Positions 44,305 to 52,684 of a DNA stretch of 64,000 bases are shown piece by piece; the first letter of the stretch is position 1, and every line of letters begins with the position of its first letter. The translations under genes and the position numbers were made by a program. Source of the stretch: Nakazawaea peltata (Eukaryota > Ascomycota > Pichiomycetes > Alaninales > Pachysolenaceae); the NCBI GenBank assembly GCA_001599355.1, contig BCGQ01000005.1, positions 376,222-440,221 on the forward strand, read 5' to 3'. The notes under the pieces were generated by a model, which searched no databases, was not told where the DNA came from, and saw only the letters and a list, made by a program, of their open reading frames with translations.

Positions 44305-44973
44305 ATGATAGAGGTATCTACACGACGAGAAACTACACCAATCTACGTGGCTTCACTCCAGCAGCTAATTGATACCATAATATCAAGTAATTTAGTACCA
44401 ATTGGGAGGAAACGGGTTCTTCTAGTATTATTCCATACTCCAGAGGACAAAGTCCAGCTAGTATTTAAGACAGTGGGCCAAATAGCAAGGATACAGAATA
44501 TTATAGTGCACCAAGTTGATCAGAATGAAGATCTAGAACGTCTAGTACCGCTCATTATGTACTGGAGACTTACCAAGCCCGATCTCGAGAAGATCATTTT
44601 ATTCGATTTCCTCTCTTTCTATACAAAGAAAGAGTCTGGAGAGAGTGACCGATCAGATACGATCAGTCACCGAGTTTTCAACCAAAAATATCTTGTAACT
44701 TTACTATCAGAAGTATCCCGTAAAGATGGAATTGTACATATGGTGGAATCGAACACTTTAGAGTCTGCTACTGATCGAGTTATTAGCCTTCCAAGAAATG
44801 GGCATTTGATAGGGGAGTCTACTGGGAATAGAGTGATGTATGTGGAAATTAGTGTATTGCTACGGGAATTAGGATTCAGGTTCTGTTCTCTTGAAGGTGA
44901 GATTTCAGATCTGCTTGAGTACAGAACTCCACCTCTTTTTGCTATATCGCCTATTTACCCTGAGTCTATCTGA
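44305..44973 (+). CDS. Unrecognised 222-residue protein, possibly a RecA/Rad51-paralogue-like fold
   Basis: It starts at the ATG at 44305. No signal peptide or membrane segment. It alternates hydrophobic strands and helices: RVLLVLFHTPED, then NIIVHQVDQ, IILFDFLSFYTK, KDGIVHMVESN and RVMYVEISVLL. This pattern resembles the core of RecA/Rad51-like ATPase folds, but there is no Walker A motif. ATP-site-free Rad51 paralogues such as the Shu-complex subunits Psy3 and Csm2 have this look. That is only a fold-level impression, and another alpha/beta protein is as likely. Confidence 0.55.
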   Translation: MIEVSTRRETTPIYVASLQQLIDTIISSNLVPIGRKRVLLVLFHTPEDKVQLVFKTVGQIARIQNIIVHQVDQNEDLERLVPLIMYWRLTKPDLEKIILFDFLSFYTKKESGESDRSDTISHRVFNQKYLVTLLSEVSRKDGIVHMVESNTLESATDRVISLPRNGHLIGESTGNRVMYVEISVLLRELGFRFCSLEGEISDLLEYRTPPLFAISPIYPESI

Positions 44974-45414
44974 GTCTATCTGAATTTATCTGAACCCCCA
45001 TCTGAACCCCCATTTGAGCCCTATTTTGCCCTATTTTGCCCAACTTGGCCTTGTCAGCCCCTATTTATTAATGAGAATATGACCTAATTATTAAGCTGTA
45101 GAAATTTGTACAATAGAATAGTTGCACTATATCAATTAACCCTACTCTCACCTCATTCTCCTCTCCCTATCCCACCCAGACCCCCTTCCACCCCTCCATC
45201 ACCCCCAATTGATACCCTCAGCGTTATCTGCCCTCCCACCTACCGTACCGATCTGCCCCCATCTGCCCCCTTCCCCAAAGTCGTGCAAACTCCCCCAATC
45301 ACTAACAAAAAAATTTTTATTTTCCCTTGGAAAAATCAACGAAATCTCCCTTCAAAAGGAGCCTTCAGCGGTTAGTCGTCCAAATAAACCCCATCATATA
45401 CGCGAATAATCATC
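44974..45414. repeat. Gap with TCTATCTGA repeats, upstream of MRP4
   Basis: 441 bases. The stop of the preceding gene lies inside a short array (about 44960-45042) of TCTATCTGAG, ATCTGAACCCCC and CTATTTTGCC units. A CT/CCC-rich stretch follows at about 45140-45300. No gene is seen. Confidence 0.65.
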
Positions 45415-46668
45415 ATGTTCTACAGATCTTCGCTGGTCAGAGGGCTGGTACGTCAATCTTTGATGGCCAGACGTAATTTCATAAGGCCCTCCTTAGTAAG
45501 ATTCAACCTGGAGCCAACCATCACCGAACAAGCGCCGGTCGAATTAGCCGCCGACCAAGTGCTGAGTCTGGTTGAACCTGAAACCATCACAGAGGAATCT
45601 GTCACCACCATGGAAACCGACCCATTATACGACATTTCATTAGAAGAAGCCATCAAGACCATTCAACAGTCCAATATTGAGTCCAATCCTAAAGTACAAC
45701 AAGTTGAAAGCTTGTTGAATGAGATTGTCTTCCGTGATTACAAGTCCTCAGTCTCCGAGGACGATGTTTCTGGTACATCCACCAGCAACCTCAATGCTAA
45801 GCAAAAGAATTTCCCGTTTTTGGAAAGAACTCCTTTGAACGCCCCATACTCAGAACAAGAAATCTATTTACGTGAATTGTATCACAAGAGAACTAGTGGG
45901 AAATTGGGATCGATGATCACCGATGTTTACTATCCAGAACAAGATGTTAAGTCTCCTGATTCCATTTCCAAGGTCACTATCAACACTTTGATGGCCGCCG
46001 GATGTCATATGGGTCATTCCACCTCTTTGTGGAGACCTTCTACTCAACCTTTCATCCAAGGTGAATATAAAGGTATTCATATCATCGACTTAGACCAAAC
46101 ATTGACTTATTTGAAGAAACTGGCTAAAGTGGTAGAAGGTGTAGTTGAAAGAAACGGTATTGTTGTGTTTGTAGGTACCAGAAAGGGCCAAAGAGATTCT
46201 TTAATACAAGCTGCTAAGAGAACTGGAGGTTATTATGTGCTGACAAAATGGATCCAAGGTAATATCACCAATGCAGTCAAGACCTCAGAGTCTTGGGGAA
46301 GAAAAGAAGTAGACATGGAAGACAAGAACACCAATAGAGAATTGGATCTGAATGAGTTGAGTGCATTAGTTAAGCCAGATTTGATTGTCATCTTGAACCC
46401 AACCGAGAACAGAAGATGTATTAAAGAGGCTATCTTGACTAGAATTCCAACTATTGGTTTAGTTGATACCGATTCCGAGCCAAGTTTGTTGACTTATCCT
46501 ATCCCATGTAACGATGATAGTTTGAGAGCCACCAATTTGATCACCGGTGTATTAAGTAAAGCAGGAGAGGCCGGTAGAGAGAAGAGATTGGACAAAATTA
46601 GACAATATAAGAAAGATTTAGGTTTGGGAGAAATCAGTGAAGGAGTCACCATGACTTCAAGAAGATAA
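45415..46668 (+). CDS. MRP4: MRP4, mitochondrial small-subunit ribosomal protein uS2m
   Basis: 417 residues; baker's yeast Mrp4 has 394. The N-terminus (MFYRSSLVRGLVRQSLMARRNF) is a basic, hydroxylated presequence for mitochondrial import. A fungal-specific linker follows. The bacterial S2-like core starts at about residue 190 with LMAAGCHMGHSTSLWRP and continues with IHIIDLDQTLTYL, VVFVGTRKGQRD, KWIQGNITN and IPTIGLVDTDSEP, all standard S2 signatures. Confidence 0.96.
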   Translation: MFYRSSLVRGLVRQSLMARRNFIRPSLVRFNLEPTITEQAPVELAADQVLSLVEPETITEESVTTMETDPLYDISLEEAIKTIQQSNIESNPKVQQVESLLNEIVFRDYKSSVSEDDVSGTSTSNLNAKQKNFPFLERTPLNAPYSEQEIYLRELYHKRTSGKLGSMITDVYYPEQDVKSPDSISKVTINTLMAAGCHMGHSTSLWRPSTQPFIQGEYKGIHIIDLDQTLTYLKKLAKVVEGVVERNGIVVFVGTRKGQRDSLIQAAKRTGGYYVLTKWIQGNITNAVKTSESWGRKEVDMEDKNTNRELDLNELSALVKPDLIVILNPTENRRCIKEAILTRIPTIGLVDTDSEPSLLTYPIPCNDDSLRATNLITGVLSKAGEAGREKRLDKIRQYKKDLGLGEISEGVTMTSRR

Positions 46669-46737
46669 TCCACTACTTCCATCCAGATAATACATAGCTT
46701 GTAAATATTAAAAATCATTTATTTCAGAATCGTTTAT

Positions 46738-47023
46738 CTAAGCAACAACACTACCTCCGTTAACCTTCTTACCGGTCTTGGAAATAGTAGCCAAGACATC
46801 ATCATAACTCAATGAAGATTCAGTGACAACATCGACACTTTGCTTCTCTAAGGAAATATCGATATTCTTGACTCCCGACAACTTGGTCAAGACTCTGTTA
46901 ACAGCATTTGAACATCCTGATGGAGTTAGTATATGGAATCAATTTGAGTTCATCTGCTTTGTCTTGCTGTTACTTACCTGAACAGGACATAACAACATCA
47001 TAATGGTACTTGTGGTCAGACAT
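46738..47023 (-). CDS. ATX1: ATX1, cytosolic copper chaperone, spliced
   Basis: Exon 1 is 46978-47023 (ATG at 47021-47023). The intron is 46917-46977 (61 bases, donor GTAAGT, TACTAAC branch, acceptor CATCAG). Exon 2 is 46738-46916, ending in TAG. The product has 74 residues; baker's yeast Atx1 has 73. It carries copper(I) to the Golgi pump Ccc2. The heavy-metal domain has the metal loop MSCSGC with Cys14 and Cys17, and the splice junction falls inside the Gly codon between the two Cys. The Lys-rich KTGKKV near the end matches the basic docking surface of Atx1. Confidence 0.95.
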
Positions 47024-47372
47024 AATGGGAACTTGTAATGGTCTCAGTAATCAAATCCATCTCCGAAAATGTCTCTTTAAATAGGAATTTTTTCCCGTAA
47101 AAGTGCGGCTTTTCTGCCGTTTGGTCGTGTACGTTCAAAGGGAGGGATCGGAGCGCCCCCCAAAGAGGAAGGGGGTTATTTGGGGGTGAGTGCGCGGTGG
47201 GAAAGGGAAGTGGGAAAGGGAAGTGGGAAAGGGAAGTGGGAAAGGGAAGTGGAAGAGGGGCGCGAGCAGAGGGACACGGAGAGGGACACGGAGAGGGACA
47301 CGGAGAGGGACATGGGGAGGGAGAACTACCACAAGAACTACCCAGAACTGAAAATTATATTAAATTATATAG
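47024..47372. repeat. Two purine-rich tandem arrays upstream of ATX1
   Basis: At about 47197-47255 the unit GGGAAAGGGAAGT repeats four times or more. At about 47268-47320 the unit GAGAGGGACACG repeats about four times. Both arrays have nearly all purines on the plus strand and are unrelated to each other. They lie between the ATX1 start and the stop of the LRR gene. No gene is seen. Confidence 0.8.
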
Positions 47373-48821
47373 CTAACGTGAATGTATAATACTATCAAGT
47401 GAATTCCAAATCAGAATCTTATCAGTTATTGGTAAAGATTTAAAGTTTTTACGTGTAAAAACTTCTCTTGTCTTGCCATCAACGTACTCTCTGATCATTA
47501 AATTATTGAGCAGATTATCCCTGATAAGATATTTGAATGAATTGTCTATACTAGACAACCGACCAGTACAAAGAAATAAGTTTTGGAGATTCGACAACTG
47601 TGATAAGTTTTCGATACGAGATACTGATTTCATATCGAGTGAGAGTGATTGTAAATTAGGTAGGTGTTCGAGGTTCTCTATTTTGACACCTGAATTTGAC
47701 TCAGAAGTTGGTATAATTGATAGGGCAAGATGGAGTAATTGAGGTGATTGGTTAAGATTATTGATCTTTTCAATTGGGTTTCCGGTCAAATCTAAGGAAA
47801 CAAGTGATCTTAACCCAGATAAGTTATCAATGTTGCGGATCTGATTATTTCTTAATGAGATAGACTGTAAATTGGAATGAAATGTGAGATGTGGGATATC
47901 GCTCAAATCACAATCATTCAGTCTAAATGTTTGGAGAGATGAAGGGATGCCGGTTAGGATGGTAAGTGGAAATTTAGAACCGGTGATATCAAGGAATTTT
48001 AATTGACTTAGACCCCCCAATGGATTCAGTATGTTTGTTTGTATATTACAGCGAATTAATTCGAGTTTTTGTAAGTCTGTTGTAACTTTCCCACCAAAAT
48101 GGACCTCCTGATCAACCATTCTGAGCTCTTTCAAATTTGGTAAGTTCATTAAAATTTCGTCTACTGATATGCCATGGGGAAATAATGACTTGTAAGACGA
48201 CAAACTTGTTAATGTGGTGGGCAATGAAATTGCATGGCAGGCATATATGGTCAAATCTGAACAAATGGTCAAACACAGTAAAGAAATACTCGAATCTTTC
48301 TCTGGATTACAAATTATTTCCAAGCTTATATGTCTGGTTTTGTTCACTACCTCGTTGAAAAGCCGTGTGAGAACATGAGGATCTGAAATGGAATCCAGTA
48401 CAATCGAAAGAGATTCTAATGCGGGAAGTGAATCCAATGAGTATTCCAATTTCTCCTTTGATTGGGTCAAATCACCTGCTGTGATCACAAGAGCTTTAAT
48501 ATTGTCTTTAGGAATTGCATCAAATTGCTCCCAAGTCATAAACCAAGCTCTTATACCTTTAAGATGCGTACTCGAAGTTTGTGGATCCAAAGACACACAA
48601 ACCAACTCAGAATCGCTATCAGAGCTCAATTCAGTCCCTTGATCACCCCAAAACATATTAGACTCCTCTTCTTGATCGTGATCCACAATACACCTCAAAA
48701 CACTTGCGCTTGCCATTCTTGAACGTGGCTGTGAGGTCTGATACGAACCAAGTCCAAGACTCCTCCCCAAAGAAGAGCTTTCGACAGAAGTGGTGTATCC
48801 GATACTTGAACCTATCATCAT
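47373..48821 (-). CDS. Leucine-rich-repeat protein of unknown function
   Basis: 482 residues from an ATG-ATG pair at 48816-48821. A Ser-rich N-terminal 70 residues with an acidic patch (SSDSDSE) precedes a domain with about ten leucine-rich repeats. The best preserved are NLQSISLRNNQIRNIDNL and LVSLDLTGNPIEKINNL, of the SDS22-like spacing. There is no membrane segment. A TATAAAAGG box lies at 48868-48876, about 50 bases upstream. SDS22-like repeats often scaffold protein phosphatase 1, but this is not SDS22 itself by length or conservation. No orthologue recognised. Confidence 0.7.
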   Translation of the reverse strand: MMIGSSIGYTTSVESSSLGRSLGLGSYQTSQPRSRMASASVLRCIVDHDQEEESNMFWGDQGTELSSDSDSELVCVSLDPQTSSTHLKGIRAWFMTWEQFDAIPKDNIKALVITAGDLTQSKEKLEYSLDSLPALESLSIVLDSISDPHVLTRLFNEVVNKTRHISLEIICNPEKDSSISLLCLTICSDLTIYACHAISLPTTLTSLSSYKSLFPHGISVDEILMNLPNLKELRMVDQEVHFGGKVTTDLQKLELIRCNIQTNILNPLGGLSQLKFLDITGSKFPLTILTGIPSSLQTFRLNDCDLSDIPHLTFHSNLQSISLRNNQIRNIDNLSGLRSLVSLDLTGNPIEKINNLNQSPQLLHLALSIIPTSESNSGVKIENLEHLPNLQSLSLDMKSVSRIENLSQLSNLQNLFLCTGRLSSIDNSFKYLIRDNLLNNLMIREYVDGKTREVFTRKNFKSLPITDKILIWNSLDSIIHSR

Positions 48822-49450
48822 CGGATCTCCCTTCTCTATTGATGTCTCTCTATATATTACCCAAACACCTTTTATAGAATATCAACAACAACAAAATCTC
48901 TAAAAATAGCCCCCCTGGCCACTAGCAAAAAATCCAAAGATCTAGGGGCTGAAGTGTAAAATTTTTTCTGTCCTGCAGCGATGCCCGCATAAATTTGTAT
49001 GGAAGATTTGACGCAGAGGGAAAAATAGTGTCAGATGACGTAATCAACACGAAGAAGAATAGCTGAGGGGTTAAGAGGCGGATGGAAGACCCAGTTGGAA
49101 AGTGTCAACCAAATCTTAACTGTTTATGAGATGAGGTGGATTTCGTAGCGGTCCAAGGAATAAGGTCTTGAAACCGCAACTTCCCCCATCCTCGGAAACC
49201 CATCCCCTTTCTCCTCGTGGCGCATCATGCAGGAGGAAAGCTTATTTGGTTTAGTTGGGCAAAAGGTTCAGAGGCAAAGCCTCATTTGAAATGGCCGAAT
49301 AGTTAGAGAAAAGCAGGAGGAGAAATAGGCAGGAAAAAGAGAACAAGCGTGCAAACATAGCAGAAATCTACAGAACTGCAGAACTACAGGACTACAGAAT
49401 TACAGGAATACTTACCATTCTAACAATATGACCATTCCTTCTTCACTATA
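48822..49450. other. Upstream region of the LRR gene and 3' flank of DSL1
   Basis: 629 bases. A TGACGTAA near 49036 resembles a bZIP (CRE/ATF) site. Imperfect ACTACAGAA/ACTACAGGA units repeat at about 49369-49410. No gene is seen. Confidence 0.5.
48868..48876 (-). promoter_or_regulatory. TATA box of the LRR gene
   Basis: TATAAAAGG on the minus strand about 50 bases before the ATG. It argues that transcription starts close to the gene and against a far-upstream first exon. Confidence 0.5.
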
Positions 49451-51553
49451 TCAAGCCTCAGATCTCACCTCTCTTATATACTCGATCAAATTACTCCTAA
49501 CCCCACTATCCACAAACAAAACCTTGATAAAATTGATCAATTCCTCAGTTTCGAAATCGAAATATTCACCATCAGTGAATCCCAGCTCAATTTGACTCAA
49601 GTTGTATACTAAAATCTCGGAAATCTTTTCAAATTTACCAAAATTCTTAACATTAGTGATCTGAATCCTATTCGTCTTCAACAAAATCTTAATAAGCAGC
49701 CTTTGGAACTGCGCAATTTTGGTAGAGGCAACCTCTGATATGACAGGCATTTCCAAGATTTTCTTGATCAAAAAGTCTAAAATAAACGAATGGTTCGAGA
49801 CGATGAAAAGATTCATGATCTTTGTATTAACATCGTAATTGGCTTCGATAACTTTATTCAAACTGGAAACATACTCGTTGAACTCCACCAAGAACATCTC
49901 ATCTTCGACATCCTCACTCAATTCGTCATTGAAATCGGAAAAATCAGAGATCGTTTCGGTCCAAATTTTGCAAAATTTAAATTTAAATTCGTTCATCACC
50001 AACTCCAAAAAATTATTCAATTGAACCTGTAAACTACCAGAGATCTCGGGGTTCTTGATTTTTTGGAGAATCTCAGAGAAATCATTGTAGAAGAGACAGG
50101 ACAATGTCTTTGATTGGTAAACTTCTTGGAATACAATAAATAACGATATTAATAAATCCTTCAATCTCAACATGAGCAATCCCTCAATATTGAATTCCTT
50201 GATTTGTTTCGACAAACTGAGGAATGGAGCGATAATCTCATCATAACACATTTGAGGAATTTCGGAGATTTTTAACGACTCTTTTTCATTTTCAGGGTCT
50301 TTTAATTCTCCATTTTCATCGAATAGATCTTCATCATCGTCTCCCCAAGCATCGTCCCAACCGTCTGATTCTGATTCTGGTTGTTTGGATTTCGGTTTAG
50401 TTTCCTCTTCTTCATCATCCCCCCAATCATCCCATGAATCTTCTTTAGGTGGGTCTACAGAGATGAGCCTTGTAAATATTTCGTGATCTTCCACGACCTT
50501 CTTCTTGAATTCTCCAATACTTAACAAAGAATCTTTGAATTTTTTATCTATCCAATAAGTAATGGAATCATTGACCCAACTTTCCAATACGTTTTCGTTG
50601 GTGAACCAACTAGAGAGTAACAGAGATAATTGGAGAGCTTCAGATTTGAGTTCAGTGCCTTTAATCAAAAGCTCAATGTTATCTTCCAATAGCACTTTCT
50701 CCAAAGAGCTTAATATTGGTTTCAATGCGTACTGTTGTAAACCCTTGTTGTTTGGAATTTGGTCAACAAATTGAACAAACAGACTTAAACTATGTAAATA
50801 ATCGAATATGGAGTAATTCGGTGATGCTAAGTCTTTTCTTAAGGTCGCAGTCGAGTCTGTTTTCTCAAATTGTAATGAAATTGTACGGGACACCAAAGGT
50901 TGGATTAAGATCTCGTCCAATTGAGAGTTCATATTTAACAGATTCGTCAATGCTCGGTGATTCATGGTCTTCTTCGAATTGTAATTCGATACTAATAACT
51001 CAGTCAATTCTTCGTACGTTAATTCTGTATATTCATTAATTTCTACAGTATGAGTGAACAGAACTGAAGAATCGTCGATCTTCCAAAATTGAGTATGGAT
51101 CAACAGATCAATTTTCTCCACTAAGTTCTTCTCATAATTCACTAATTCCAAGCTTATAGCATCTACTATGATACTGTTCTGTGATGTCAGCCCAAATTCA
51201 TTCAATTTCTGTTCTAATTTGGTGATATTGTAAAAGATAGACTCGAACTCATTCATGGACAAGTCAGCATTAATTTGGTCGATGAACCCTTTCAATACCC
51301 ATAATTGATTGCAAATTTCGATATTCTTAGCAAGTTGAGTATCCTTCTGATGCAATTTATTCAAATCCCAGTTACGAAGATGTTGTGATTTCAGGTCCTG
51401 ACCAGTTGAATCGACCTTCAAATTGGAGTCTTGCTCGATGGAAAGTAAGATCTCATCTTCATTGATCAATGAGTTGAGTTTATCGAATGATATCAGTAGT
51501 TGTGAATCGATATTCTTAGCTAAGTGGACGGGAGAAACCAATTGAGAACTCAT
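49451..51553 (-). CDS. DSL1: DSL1-like subunit of the ER Dsl1 tethering complex
   Basis: 700 residues from the ATG at 51551-51553; baker's yeast Dsl1 has 754. The complex captures COPI vesicles returning to the ER. Helical tether-type sequence at the N- and C-termini flanks a disordered acidic middle part with Trp-containing motifs (DSWDDWGDDEEEE and DGWDDAWGDDDED). This matches the Dsl1 lasso, whose Trp motifs bind COPI coat subunits. Overall sequence conservation in this family is weak, so the call rests on this layout and length. Confidence 0.8.
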   Translation of the reverse strand: MSSQLVSPVHLAKNIDSQLLISFDKLNSLINEDEILLSIEQDSNLKVDSTGQDLKSQHLRNWDLNKLHQKDTQLAKNIEICNQLWVLKGFIDQINADLSMNEFESIFYNITKLEQKLNEFGLTSQNSIIVDAISLELVNYEKNLVEKIDLLIHTQFWKIDDSSVLFTHTVEINEYTELTYEELTELLVSNYNSKKTMNHRALTNLLNMNSQLDEILIQPLVSRTISLQFEKTDSTATLRKDLASPNYSIFDYLHSLSLFVQFVDQIPNNKGLQQYALKPILSSLEKVLLEDNIELLIKGTELKSEALQLSLLLSSWFTNENVLESWVNDSITYWIDKKFKDSLLSIGEFKKKVVEDHEIFTRLISVDPPKEDSWDDWGDDEEEETKPKSKQPESESDGWDDAWGDDDEDLFDENGELKDPENEKESLKISEIPQMCYDEIIAPFLSLSKQIKEFNIEGLLMLRLKDLLISLFIVFQEVYQSKTLSCLFYNDFSEILQKIKNPEISGSLQVQLNNFLELVMNEFKFKFCKIWTETISDFSDFNDELSEDVEDEMFLVEFNEYVSSLNKVIEANYDVNTKIMNLFIVSNHSFILDFLIKKILEMPVISEVASTKIAQFQRLLIKILLKTNRIQITNVKNFGKFEKISEILVYNLSQIELGFTDGEYFDFETEELINFIKVLFVDSGVRSNLIEYIREVRSEA

Positions 51554-52684
51554 CTTAACAGGCGGCACCTATCCTTGTCGATATGTCAGCTCCTCAATAC
51601 TCAACTTCTAGATCATCCAGAGAGTATGGAAAAACTGTCGTGTCTTTTTGGCTCATCTTAAGCAAGGGCAGAAAACACAGAGAAAGGGCATTTTCTTTAT
51701 AGAAGTTAGGGCAATTTTTAGAGATTTAAGGGCACAATTAGGGCAGATTTAGAATAAACTACAGTATTCAACTAGACAAATCAACTAAATTCTCACACTA
51801 TATAAATTCATGAATAACCTAAACATTGTTAGTACTTGATTTCTGAAACCATATGTAATCAGGATATCCCATGTTCATTCTAAATATCAGATAAATTGAT
51901 GAATGTTGGATAGGAAATGTTATCAGCATTAAAGATTCTGAGTGAGCTGAGAAAAGTTATCATCATAACAAGAATGAGAATGGGAGGATCCGGACTGTAC
52001 TGGACTCAAAACATACCTTATTCGAAGTGAATATATATAAACGTAATTAGAAACATCAGTCATGAACTCATGACAAATGCAACTGAATTGTAGTTGTCTT
52101 GTATTCTTTGAAAGTATGTTATATAAAAGAAAATTTTTCTATGAAAATTTTCCATACAAATTTGTGAAGCATTCACACACAAATTCACACACAAATTCAC
52201 ACACAAAATTCACAGACTCCATACAAATTTACTCTCGAAGCTTCACTTTTCGTGCGCGCGCAGCTCTAATTAAAATTCATTTAGTTACCCTGATCTAAGT
52301 AAAATATCATTTTGGCAGTAAAGGGATAAGACGTAAGGCTGGTAGGGTAGCGTTTGTCATGCCATCAATTGTGAAAACACTGCTAACATCAACTAAACTA
52401 CAACATCCCAAATATTTCCATTCTATTCTTCTCATTCCCCATCCTGTAACTCTAGACTATCGCTGTAACCACCTGCTCAAGTTATCTGCCCCTAGTCAAT
52501 ATCCCCCTCCCCCACTAGTTAGTCTCCCCCATTTAATACCCGTCTACGGCTTTTGTGTTTCCCCGGATTCAATTCTACCCCACAAATTCTAAAAAAAGAA
52601 GCACCACCTTTGATAGATTTAATTTTTTGTGTGCATAACTCAATCCTCAACACAAAAATCCTGTACTTAAAAGGAACGAACACA
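51554..52684. repeat. 1.1-kb divergent region with ACACAAATTC repeats
   Basis: Shared upstream region of DSL1 and the beta-mannosidase gene. An ACACAAATTCAC unit repeats three to four times at about 52171-52213. A purine/pyrimidine skewed stretch GGGCAnnnTTTAGG recurs at 51660-51750 (units like AGGGCA). No RNA gene or further coding exon is seen. Confidence 0.6.

Noticed and set aside
49408-49418. ATG followed by GTAAGTAT as a first exon for the LRR gene
   Set aside because: A TATA box lies directly before the LRR gene, and the motif sits in a repeated ACTACAGG tract.
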